Origin: an uncultured Phascolarctobacterium sp.
Lineage (GTDB): Bacteria; Bacillota; Negativicutes; Acidaminococcales; Acidaminococcaceae
Direction of reading: 5' to 3'
NCBI RefSeq assembly: GCF_905212365.1
Contig: NZ_CAJMEH010000070.1
Location: 1 to 9,831 of the forward strand
Length of the DNA: 9,831 bases
The translations under genes and the position numbers were made by a program. This document shows positions 1 to 6,133 of this stretch, piece by piece. The notes beneath the pieces were generated by a model. That model saw only the letters and a list, made by a program, of their open reading frames with translations. It did not search any database and had not been told where the DNA came from. Every line of letters begins with the position of its first letter. The stretch's first letter is position 1.

Positions 1-681
1 CCAGCCGATGCCCAGATGCACAATGCGCGGCAGCAGGCGTACCGTCACAGTAAAGGGCTGCAAATGCTTATTCAGCGTTACAGCCATGCCAACCGGCAGG
101 CTGTCGTTTAGTTCTACCTGCCGCGGCAGCTCGCCCTGCACCTCAATACCATCGTCCACATACAGACCCACTCTTTCACCAGCCACCAACGCGGCGGCAA
201 AGTCTTTAGCCGCCTTCAAGGAGCACAGCGTCATATCGTTGCGCGCCGCCCATTCGTCCACGGCAAACAGTCCGTTTACGTCGGTAGCGGTAGTCACGCA
301 GGCCTTAGCGCCCAAAGCGGCAGCCAAACAGCGGGCCAGCTCGTTGGCCCCGCCGATATGCCCGGACAAAAGCGGAATAACAAAATTCCCTCGCTCGTCC
401 AGGGACAACACAGCCGGGTCTGTCAGCTTGCTTTTGATAAAGGGTGCGATAGTGCGCACAGCAATGCCCACAGCGCCCACAAAAACCAGCGTCTGGGAGC
501 TGTTAAAATCTTCGGCGCAGACTGCGTTATGGTCGGGCAGCATAGGCTCCAGCCCCGTCTGCTCCGCATATTTGGCTGCAGTGCGGTTAGTCACCTCATA
601 GCCCACGCTCTGCAAATACCGGCATACCTTTTTGCTCAGCTCAGCCCCGCGGACGGAAAAGGAATAGATCGCCGCCTGCAT
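1..681 (-). CDS. cbiG: Cobalt-precorrin-5A hydrolase CbiG (C-terminus cut by the window edge)
   Basis: CbiG opens the delta-lactone of cobalt-precorrin-5A and releases acetaldehyde, a ring-contraction step of the anaerobic cobalamin pathway. The reading frame is open from an ATG at 681-679 to base 1, giving 227 codons; the family usually has about 330-380, so the C-terminal domain is mostly missing. Visible family features are VGAVGIAVRTIAP (about residues 68-80), a DPAV segment, IPLLSGHIGGANELA (about 102-116), an ATDVNG segment near 134, and an HLGIG stretch at the edge that normally opens the C-terminal domain. The ATG lies five bases after the cbiF stop. There is no strong Shine-Dalgarno site at ideal distance (AGAGG lies about 13 bases upstream, inside cbiF), so translation is probably coupled. 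It is the last visible gene of the riboswitch-controlled cbi operon. Confidence 0.93.
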   Translation of the reverse strand, partial: MQAAIYSFSVRGAELSKKVCRYLQSVGYEVTNRTAAKYAEQTGLEPMLPDHNAVCAEDFNSSQTLVFVGAVGIAVRTIAPFIKSKLTDPAVLSLDERGNFVIPLLSGHIGGANELARCLAAALGAKACVTTATDVNGLFAVDEWAARNDMTLCSLKAAKDFAAALVAGERVGLYVDDGIEVQGELPRQVELNDSLPVGMAVTLNKHLQPFTVTVRLLPRIVHLGIGW

Positions 682-686
682 AACGC

Positions 687-1472
687 TTATTTAACCTCTG
701 GCTTTACGTTCAGCTTACTGGGGTCCGCCTCGCGAAAGCCGTGAGCGAAGGTGGGGTTATACAGCTCACTGCGGTCATACTCGTTGCCCAAAAAGCCGCC
801 TACGGTAATCAGCGCGGTTTTGTTAATGCCATACTTAGCGGCGCTTTCAGCCAAGGTGCCGACGGTACAGCGAATAACCTTTTCATCTGGCCAGCTGGCC
901 TTGTAAACAATAGCAGCCGGAGTATCGTTGGTGTAGCCGCCCTTAACCAGCTCCACCTGCAACTTTTCCAGCATACCGGAGCTCAGGAAGATAACCATAG
1001 TAGCCTTATGAGCTGCATAATCGGCAATCTTCTGACGGTTGGGCACGGGGGTACGGCCCTCCATACGGGTAATAATTACGGATTGGCTTACGTTGGGCAG
1101 AGTGTATTCCGCTTTCAGCACGGCAGCGGCAGCGCAGAAGGAGCTTACGCCGGGCACAATTTCGTAATCCAGATTGTAGCCGCGCAGCAGGTCGATCTGC
1201 TCGCGATGCGCGCCGTAAACGCTGGGATCGCCGGTGTGCAGGCGCACTACCAGCTTGCCCTCCTGGGCGGCGGGAACCATAGCCGCGATAACTTCTTCCA
1301 AAGTCATATGGGCGCTGTTCATAATCACGCATTCGGGCTTGCAGTATTTCAGCAGCTCAGGATTGACAAGGGAGCCCGCATAAATGCACAGATCCGCCTT
1401 TTCCAATAATTCTTTACCTTTTACAGTAATCAAATCAGCAGCGCCGGGGCCTGCACCAATAAAATAAATCAT
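687..1472 (-). CDS. cbiF: Cobalt-precorrin-4 C11-methyltransferase CbiF/CobM
   Basis: This enzyme transfers a methyl group from S-adenosylmethionine to C11 of cobalt-precorrin-4. The 261-residue product has the usual length and the tetrapyrrole methylase fold. It shows an N-terminal FIGAGPG loop (residues 4-10), YAGSLVNPELL (31-41) typical of this subfamily, RLHTGDPSVYGAHRE (77-91) and VPGVSSFCAAAAVL (106-119), which form the SAM and substrate site. The start ATG shares its A with the upstream cbiL stop (TAATG), and GGAG lies 11 bases before it, so translation is likely coupled to cbiL. The aerobic homologue CobM acts on precorrin-4. I prefer the cobalt (anaerobic) name because cbiD and cbiG are in the same operon. 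Confidence 0.95.
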   Translation of the reverse strand: MIYFIGAGPGAADLITVKGKELLEKADLCIYAGSLVNPELLKYCKPECVIMNSAHMTLEEVIAAMVPAAQEGKLVVRLHTGDPSVYGAHREQIDLLRGYNLDYEIVPGVSSFCAAAAVLKAEYTLPNVSQSVIITRMEGRTPVPNRQKIADYAAHKATMVIFLSSGMLEKLQVELVKGGYTNDTPAAIVYKASWPDEKVIRCTVGTLAESAAKYGINKTALITVGGFLGNEYDRSELYNPTFAHGFREADPSKLNVKPEVK

Positions 1473-2179
1473 TACTTATCAAACTCCTTTTCTTTCACCA
1501 AAATAACCGAGAAATAGCTGCTGGCAGGATCGATTTCCTCCAGATTGCGATACACCTTCTCTCCCGGCAAACCGCAGCGCTCTACCATACCGGCGTTTTT
1601 AATCAGGCCCTTTTCGCGCAGCTCGTCGCGTACGCGGCCAATTTCGCTGGCGGATTTCATAAGCACCTTATTGCCGGGGCCGTCCAAAAATTTAGAGGAT
1701 TCCTTATAGCTGCCGGGCAGCACAATCAAGGGTTCCGCCCTTTCGCACAAAGAAGTATTCAGCTTAGCTGCCACGGCGCAGATAGAGGTTACGCCCGCCA
1801 CCAGCTCGGCGTCGTAGCCGTCGGCCAGCACAAGCTTATGCACATAAATGCAGGTTGCGTAAACCGTAGGACAGCCCAAGGTGATAAACACCACGTTCTT
1901 GCCCTCGTCCAGCAGCTTTTCAATGGCGTCAGCGCCCTCGCGGTGAGCCTTATCCATTGCAGCCATATTCTTTGTCATCGGCATATAGATGATTACTTGT
2001 TCCTTTTCGTCCAGATTAACGATCTGATTAACGATCTCTTTTGCCGTCATCACATCAGTGTCGCCTTTAGGCAGCGCAACCACGTCGCACTCCTTCAGCA
2101 AACGTACAGATTTCAGCGTCATCAGTTCCGGATCGCCAGGGCCAATACCAACGCTATAAAGTTTACCTCTCATAGTCAC
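1472..2179 (-). CDS. cbiL: Cobalt-factor II C20-methyltransferase CbiL (CobI family)
   Basis: CbiL methylates C20 of cobalt-factor II (cobalt-precorrin-2), the first SAM-dependent step after cobalt insertion. The 235-residue product has the family length. It carries YSVGIGPGDPELMTLKSV (8-25), then VVALPKG, a TLGCPTVYAT segment (about 100-109) and VAGVTSICAVAA (about 131-142), all typical of the precorrin-2 C20 methylase subfamily. Two starts are possible. GTG at 2179-2177 lies seven bases after a GGAG site and overlaps the cbiD stop as GTGA. ATG two codons later (2173-2171) has a 13-base spacer. The Shine-Dalgarno distance favours the GTG. The gene sits between cbiD and cbiF and overlaps both, which indicates one polycistronic message. 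Confidence 0.95.
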   Translation of the reverse strand: MTMRGKLYSVGIGPGDPELMTLKSVRLLKECDVVALPKGDTDVMTAKEIVNQIVNLDEKEQVIIYMPMTKNMAAMDKAHREGADAIEKLLDEGKNVVFITLGCPTVYATCIYVHKLVLADGYDAELVAGVTSICAVAAKLNTSLCERAEPLIVLPGSYKESSKFLDGPGNKVLMKSASEIGRVRDELREKGLIKNAGMVERCGLPGEKVYRNLEEIDPASSYFSVILVKEKEFDK

Positions 2180-3324
2180 TCACATTCTCCTTTTTGCTTG
2201 TGTAATTGGATTAAATCATCTGCATACTTAGTTCTGCCCAAAATGCCGTAAACATTAGAAAACATCAAAGCTGCAGTTTTTATTTTGCCATGCACCCTAT
2301 GCTGCATGTAAAAATCAATTTTTTCCGTTACTTTTTCAACAACGGGCTCGAATAAATGCTCCCGCTGCAAAACCTTAGTCACCTCGTCAGTGGTCAGGCA
2401 GCCGTAAATTTCCTTGCCCACCTCTACCGACGCTCCATGGAACATGGCCTCCAGAGCAAACAGCTCCGTGCGGCAGTCCGCGTACTTGGAATGGGTATTC
2501 ATTACGCCTTGGGCCAGCTTTACCAGCTTGCCGGAATGGCCTATTAAAAGCAGCGTCTCAAAGCCGCAGAACACGGCGTAATCCAAAAGCTCGCCGACGA
2601 AATTACTGCAGGTAACCGCGCCCTCTAAATCCAGGTGCATAATATCGCGGGTAAAATCCTCGCCGTAATTGCCGAAAAATACCAATAGATTTTTGTTGCC
2701 TCTGGCCTGCTGCGCCCTGATTTCCACATACATGGTCTCAATCAGCGCCTTTTCGCTCATGGGCTCCACAATACCGCTGGTGCCCAGCACCGACAGTCCG
2801 CCGATAATGCCTAAGCGGGGATTGAAGGTTTTCTTGGCAATTTCCACGCCTGCGGGCATGGAAATTGTTACCAGCAGGCCGCCTTTATAGCCCTCCTGCT
2901 CCATCACCTGCTGCACCTCGGCTGTAATCATGCGCCTTGGCGTTGGGTTAATAGCGGGGCCGCCCACCTGGCAGGCAAGTCCGGGCTTCGTTACGCGGCC
3001 TACGCCTACGCCGCCTTCGATGTTCACGCCGTGTTCGGCACATTTTTCCACTTTGGCATATACTAAAATTCCATGGGTATCGTCCGGGTCGTCCCCGGAA
3101 TCCTTGCGGATAGCGCAGCTGGCGTACTCGCCAGTAATCGTTACGTCCAAAGGTTCCAAATCAAGAACAATGCCTTTGGGCGTATCTATGCGCACCGTAT
3201 CCACACGCTCGCCTGTAAGCAGCATTCTGGCTGCCGCCTTAGCCGCGGCCGTAGCGCAGCTGCCGGTCGTATAACCGCAGCGCAGGTTCTTGCCCTGCGA
3301 AAATTGATATTCTTCCACAGCCAT
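2176..3324 (-). CDS. cbiD: Cobalt-precorrin-5B C1-methyltransferase CbiD
   Basis: CbiD methylates C1 of cobalt-precorrin-5B with S-adenosylmethionine and is a marker of the anaerobic pathway. The 382-residue product is of usual length. It has the hallmark LRCGYTTGSCATAAAKAAA near the N-terminus (about 14-32), a GGVGVGRVTKPGL segment (about 104-116), a proline-rich PAINPTPRRMI stretch and a GHSGKLVKLAQG motif (about 262-273). It is the first gene after the cobalamin riboswitch and terminator. The ATG at 3324-3322 is only two bases from its AAAGGAG site. The in-frame GTG two codons later (3318-3316) is eight bases from the same site and may be the true start, so the first two residues are uncertain. 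The stop overlaps the cbiL start. Confidence 0.96.
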   Translation of the reverse strand: MAVEEYQFSQGKNLRCGYTTGSCATAAAKAAARMLLTGERVDTVRIDTPKGIVLDLEPLDVTITGEYASCAIRKDSGDDPDDTHGILVYAKVEKCAEHGVNIEGGVGVGRVTKPGLACQVGGPAINPTPRRMITAEVQQVMEQEGYKGGLLVTISMPAGVEIAKKTFNPRLGIIGGLSVLGTSGIVEPMSEKALIETMYVEIRAQQARGNKNLLVFFGNYGEDFTRDIMHLDLEGAVTCSNFVGELLDYAVFCGFETLLLIGHSGKLVKLAQGVMNTHSKYADCRTELFALEAMFHGASVEVGKEIYGCLTTDEVTKVLQREHLFEPVVEKVTEKIDFYMQHRVHGKIKTAALMFSNVYGILGRTKYADDLIQLHKQKGECE

Positions 3325-3374
3325 TTCTCCTTTACAAGCTATTTTACCATATAAGATAAATTATTGATAATAAG

Positions 3375-3404
3375 AAAAGACTTCTGCCGAATCCGACAGA
3401 AGTC
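3375..3404 (-). terminator. Rho-independent terminator, expression platform of the cobalamin riboswitch
   Basis: The arms GACTTCTG (3379-3386) and CAGAAGTC (3397-3404) form an 8-bp stem. It extends inward by a wobble pair (3387/3396) and two G-C pairs around a four-base loop. The wobble is a C/A mismatch if read on the plus strand but U-G on the minus strand, which fixes the direction. TTTT follows at 3378-3375 on the minus strand. It lies between the aptamer and cbiD, where a transcriptional riboswitch needs its terminator. An alternative pairing of 3425-3429 with 3402-3406 (GUCAU/AUGAC) would invade the base of the stem and may be part of an antiterminator; it has only 5 bp and is tentative. 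Confidence 0.85.
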
Positions 3405-3456
3405 ATAAAGACAGAATTTTGCTAATGACGATAATTCGCGGCAATTAGAAAACCCA

Positions 3457-3590
3457 CTGTCTCCATCACTCGTGGATTCAGAGAACAGCGTAGGCTGGCT
3501 GCTGACTTAGACTTTGTGCCTGCACAGCGGCGGGACCGTATGGAGTGAACCATCTTACCATTTAGGCATACTGCACCTACACCAATAGCT
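3457..3590 (-). promoter_or_regulatory. Cobalamin riboswitch aptamer (compact)
   Basis: The minus strand carries the conserved cobalamin aptamer core. The motif GGTCCCGCCGCTGT is at 3524-3537. The B12-box-like AGTCAGCAGCCAGCC is at 3493-3507. GTGTAGG (3576-3582) pairs with CCTACGC (3488-3494) as P2. An AGGUG/UGCCU hairpin fits P3, and AUGG/CCAU closes L5. Downstream, UCCA/UGGA (3462-3465 with 3473-3476) presents a seven-base loop. Its GAGUGA (3466-3471) is fully complementary to UCACUC of L5 (3543-3548), which is the L5-L13 kissing loop that defines this riboswitch family. Only about 16 bases separate the core from the B12 box, so the large P7-P11 arm of classical aptamers is absent. From the family, cobalamin binding is expected to stabilise the kissing loop and repress cbiDLFG. 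Confidence 0.9.
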
Positions 3591-3596
3591 TTGTTT

Positions 3597-3625
3597 ATTA
3601 TAGCATAAAGCCGCCTAAAATCCAA
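3597..3625 (-). promoter_or_regulatory. Sigma-A promoter of the cbi operon leader
   Basis: The minus strand shows TTGGAT (3620-3625), a 17-base spacer and a perfect TATAAT (3597-3602) with an upstream TG in extended -10 position. Transcription should begin near 3590, a few bases before the aptamer, so the riboswitch is the first thing transcribed. Confidence 0.85.
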
Positions 3626-3952
3626 TACCTTAACGATAAAAAACTCAGCCCTACTAGGAAAAGATATCGTATCGCCAAAGTACAGGGATTTTAACGTATT
3701 AGTAAGGATTGCTAGAAACAAATTTTTCTTTCCGCCATCAAGCTCAGTAGTCTTGCCGAAGGCCCACAGGAAATCCCTCCGTATAATCCTTAAAATTGAT
3801 AGCCGTAACATTTTCTACCATGAATAAACCTACTATCAGCAGAGCAGGCGTTGTAGCGAAATTTGCAATTTTGCAATATAAATAAATTATATCACAGAAT
3901 ACCCGCCCATGCTGATATAAAATTTTCTATTTTGTTGATTTAAAAGGATACA
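3626..3952. other. Unassigned AT-rich intergenic stretch, possible gene remnant
   Basis: No confident gene is visible here. On the minus strand a short frame starts with ATG at 3821 after a weak AGG site and runs MVENVTAINFKDYTEGFPVG before stopping near 3744. About 20 codons in, a shift of one base would continue into an open frame (GKTTELDGGKKNLFLAIL and on to about 3630). That second frame stays open through the riboswitch only by chance. It recalls, weakly, the LDGNKRTAFLA core of Fic/Doc proteins, but the catalytic histidine and the asparagine are missing. A promoter-like site lies upstream (3886-3894). TTGCAA occurs twice at 3864-3877. This may be a decayed small gene or plain spacer; I cannot tell. 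Confidence 0.3.
3886..3894 (-). promoter_or_regulatory. Candidate extended -10 promoter
   Basis: The minus strand reads TGATATAAT: a perfect TATAAT with TG in extended -10 position. No good -35 lies 17 bases upstream (CAGCAT). The same 11-mer TGTGATATAAT occurs upstream of rnpB. If active it would transcribe the unassigned stretch towards the cbi leader. Confidence 0.4.
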
Positions 3953-3983
3953 TAAAAGGCAGACAAGCTAAGCCTGTCTGCCT
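3953..3983 (-). terminator. Rho-independent terminator after the NlpC/P60 gene
   Basis: AGGCAGACA (3957-3965) pairs with TGTCTGCCT (3975-3983). The stem continues with a wobble pair, valid only in minus-strand RNA, and two G-C pairs around a three-base loop, about 12 bp in total. TTTT follows at 3956-3953 on the minus strand. It lies 17 bases after the stop of the hydrolase gene. Confidence 0.88.
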
Positions 3984-3999
3984 GAAAACTCGTATTTAA

Positions 4000-4668
4000 T
4001 TATAAAACTCTGCAAGCGCCGTAATAACGCGCGCCCCAATATCCGGTGAAGGCGGAAGATATGGTTACGCCCGTACTCGTACCAGCGTGAATGAAATTGC
4101 CGTTGCCCACATAAATACCTACGTGGGAAGCGCCCGGCTCATAAGTCGTAAAGAAGATTAAATCTCCGGGGCGCAGCTGGCTCATCGAAATTTTCCGGCC
4201 TGCATAGAATTGGCTGTCTGCCATACGCGGCAGGGAAATCCCCGCACGAGCGAACGCATACTGCGTAAATCCGGAACAATCAAAGCCGTAAGGCGAAGTC
4301 CCGCCAAATACATACGGCGTACCGATAACGCTGTAAGCGGCGCGCATTACGCTGCGCGCAATGGAATTGCTACGGTTAGGAGGCATTTCTTTGTTCATCA
4401 GCGCTTTGTAGGTAACTTCGCCAACAACGCCGTCTACCTCCAGCCCTGTATCCGCCTGAAAACGCTTCACCGCGCTTTCGGTAGCAGGACCGAATTCACC
4501 GTCTATATTACCGATATTATAACTCAATTCAACAAGCCGTTTTTGAATGGCTAAAACTTCTTGCCCATCGTCACCGCGTTGAAAGGAAGCAAAGGCTATC
4601 GTTGTACCCGCCAAGCTAAACATGACGGTAAGACAAAATATAAGTATTCTTCGTTTTACCAAAAGCAT
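4000..4668 (-). CDS. Secreted NlpC/P60 peptidoglycan hydrolase with peptidoglycan-binding domain
   Basis: This is probably a cell-wall endopeptidase that cuts peptide stems of peptidoglycan (D-glutamyl-diamino acid bond in most relatives). The 222-residue product begins with a signal peptide: LVKRR, a hydrophobic stretch (8-26) and a likely cut after AFA at residue 27. A PG_binding_1 domain follows (about 30-92: GDDGQEVLAIQKRL, IDGEFGPATESAVKRFQ, DGVVGEVTYKAL). After a short linker comes the NlpC/P60 domain (about 103-222) with catalytic Cys131 in GFDCSGFTQYAF, His182 in SHVGIYVG and His194 in FIHAG, so the triad is intact. AAAGGA lies six bases before the ATG. The gene has its own promoter and terminator and is probably a single-gene transcript. 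Confidence 0.93.
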   Translation of the reverse strand: MLLVKRRILIFCLTVMFSLAGTTIAFASFQRGDDGQEVLAIQKRLVELSYNIGNIDGEFGPATESAVKRFQADTGLEVDGVVGEVTYKALMNKEMPPNRSNSIARSVMRAAYSVIGTPYVFGGTSPYGFDCSGFTQYAFARAGISLPRMADSQFYAGRKISMSQLRPGDLIFFTTYEPGASHVGIYVGNGNFIHAGTSTGVTISSAFTGYWGARYYGACRVL

Positions 4669-4698
4669 CTACATCCTTTCATCTTTAATTACGAAACT

Positions 4699-4727
4699 AT
4701 TATAGCACAAATTACCTCATCTGTAAA
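4699..4727 (-). promoter_or_regulatory. Sigma-A promoter of the NlpC/P60 gene
   Basis: The minus strand has TTTACA (4722-4727), a 17-base spacer and TATAAT (4699-4704) with an upstream TG (TGCTATAAT). The start of transcription would be near 4691, about 23 bases before the ATG. The spacing and both hexamers are near consensus. Confidence 0.82.
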
Positions 4728-4766
4728 ACGCATTCGCCGCTGAAATTGTGAAATCGGCATTATTTT

Positions 4767-5714
4767 TTATTTATTTCCCAAGTTTTTATCCGTTTTTATA
4801 CGCCGTGCTACTAAATATAGCGGTCGATGTTTGCTTTCCTCAAAAATGCGGCCTATGTACTCGCCTAAAATACCTATACCCACGAGTTGGATACCACCCA
4901 AAAACAAAACGCTGACAGTCATAGTAGCCCAACCCGGCACAGCGTCGTCAATGATAAATTTAACGTAAAAGACATGGCCTAAAAGCAAAATACTGCTGAC
5001 GCCAAAAACCAGTCCTACATAAAAAGCCCAGCGCAGCGGAAGATTAGAAAAGGCCGTAATGCCGTCCAATGCGAAGTGCAGCATTTTATGCAGGTTAAAT
5101 TTGGAGTGACCGGCAAAACGCGGCGGCGCTATAAATTCCAGTACAGTCACCCTGAAGCCCAGGGTATTTACCAGGCCGCGAATAAAACGGGCCCGTTCGC
5201 GGTATTGCTTAAAGGCGTCTACGGCAACGCGGTCCATAAGGCGAAAGTCGCTGCCGCCGGGAGTTATCTCCACCTCTGATAAAGCGTTAATCAGCTTATA
5301 ATAGGCATTGGAGGTAAATTTTTTAAAAAAGCCCGCATCCTCCGTCGCCATCCGTTTGGTCTGAACAATTTCGTTCCCTTGCTCCCACAAGCGCAACAGC
5401 TGCGGCAGCAGCTCCGGCGGATGCTGCAAATCGCCGTCCATGGTAATCACAGCGTCTCCATCGGCGTTATCCAGGCCGCAGGTCAGCGCCATCTGATGCC
5501 CATAATTACGGCTCAGCAGGTAAGCCTCCACATGGCTGTCTTTTTTGGACAGCTCGTTTAAAATCACGGCGCTGTTGTCACGGGAACCATCGTCGACAAA
5601 AATAATATTATAATCGTAATGCTCCGCGCTCATTACGTCCGTTGCGCGTTTATAAAATTCACACAAATTCTCCTGCTCGTTAAAGACAGGCACAACTATC
5701 GATATTTTCTGCAT
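4767..5714 (-). CDS. Family 2 glycosyltransferase with two C-terminal membrane helices (GtrB/DPM1-like)
   Basis: By family this enzyme transfers a sugar from a nucleotide donor to a polyprenyl phosphate at the cytoplasmic membrane; the actual sugar cannot be read from sequence. With the ATG at 5714 the product has 315 residues. It shows ISIVVPVFNEQENL (4-17), FVDDGSRDNS (39-48), SRNYGHQMALTCGLDNADGD, MDGDLQHPPELLPQL (92-106, DGD metal-binding type motif), GGSDFRLMDR (153-162) and RFAGHSKFNLHKM (199-211), then two membrane segments (about 229-252 and 262-286). An open frame reaches 5828, but those 38 codons run through the rnpB terminator and the 3' end of rnpB and are not real. GGTGA, five bases before this ATG, is a fair ribosome site. 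The start lies only 30 bases after the rnpB terminator, and I see no clear promoter of its own. Confidence 0.9.
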   Translation of the reverse strand: MQKISIVVPVFNEQENLCEFYKRATDVMSAEHYDYNIIFVDDGSRDNSAVILNELSKKDSHVEAYLLSRNYGHQMALTCGLDNADGDAVITMDGDLQHPPELLPQLLRLWEQGNEIVQTKRMATEDAGFFKKFTSNAYYKLINALSEVEITPGGSDFRLMDRVAVDAFKQYRERARFIRGLVNTLGFRVTVLEFIAPPRFAGHSKFNLHKMLHFALDGITAFSNLPLRWAFYVGLVFGVSSILLLGHVFYVKFIIDDAVPGWATMTVSVLFLGGIQLVGIGILGEYIGRIFEESKHRPLYLVARRIKTDKNLGNK

Positions 5715-5743
5715 ATTGTTCACCACTATGTTTGTTTTAATGA

Positions 5744-5768
5744 GAAAAGGCTGCCTCCAGGGCAGCCT
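5744..5768 (-). terminator. Rho-independent terminator of rnpB
   Basis: AGGCTGCC (5748-5755) pairs with GGCAGCCT (5761-5768) around a five-base loop. On the minus strand TTTT follows the stem at 5747-5744. It is placed eight bases after the end of the RNase P RNA. Confidence 0.88.
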
Positions 5769-5775
5769 AATTATC

Positions 5776-6133
5776 AGGTTTGAGTACTCAATAAGCCGAG
5801 TTCTGTTCCGCAAAGCGGCGATAATCATTTATCTAGGCTTACAGTTGCCTGCAAGCTCAAGCGACACAACCCGGAAGGCTCAGCGGGCAGCTTCATCCCT
5901 CCCCTATTTGGTCTTGCTCCGGATGGGGTTTACCTAGCCAGCCTGTTGCCAGACTGCTGGTGCGCTCTTACCGCACCGTTCCACCCTTACCTGCCGCAGC
6001 AGGCGGTACGCATTTCTGTGGCACTATCCCTGAGGTTACCCTCGCCGGACGTTATCCGGCATCCTGCCCTGTGGAGCTCGGACTTTCCTCATCTGGCTTA
6101 AAGCCAGCCGCGATTATCTTTCGTACTCAAATG
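5776..6133 (-). ncRNA. rnpB: RNase P RNA, bacterial type A
   Basis: This is the catalytic RNA that trims the 5' leader from precursor tRNAs; it is about 358 nt here, the normal size. Conserved blocks on the minus strand include GAGGAAAGTCCGAGCTCC (6073-6090), the AGGGCAGGATGCC and ATAGTGCCACAGAAA segments, GGTAAGGGTG..GGTGCGGTAAGAGCGCACC, GGAGCAAGACCAAATAGGGG (5901-5920) and the 3' ACAGAACTCGGCTTAT (5791-5806). The ends pair as P1: TTTGAGTAC (6123-6131) with GTACTCAAA (5779-5787). The arrangement of helices matches the ancestral type A fold and not the Bacillus type B. The exact ends are set by P1 and are good to a few bases. A terminator follows. Confidence 0.96.

Noticed and set aside
8..601. 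Long plus-strand open frames opposite the cbi genes, ftsY and smc
   Set aside because: They are antisense shadows of strong family matches, lack ribosome sites, and their translations look like no protein family.
3422..3811. A 129-codon minus-strand open frame
   Set aside because: It runs straight through the cbi promoter and the cobalamin aptamer, whose conserved motifs and kissing loop explain the sequence; the ATG has no ribosome site.
3864..3877. TTGCAA repeated twice as a regulator operator
   Set aside because: The words are short, AT-rich and palindromic by nature, and no regulator gene or confirmed promoter is nearby; chance is likely.
4732..4766. GCCG/CGGC hairpin near a T-rich stretch as terminator of the glycosyltransferase gene
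   Set aside because: Only 4 bp pair around a long loop, and the T run is on the plus-strand side, the wrong direction for this gene.
5715..5828. N-terminal extension of the glycosyltransferase by 38 codons
   Set aside because: Those codons lie in the 3' end of rnpB and its terminator; the family begins at the MQKISIVVPVFNE segment.
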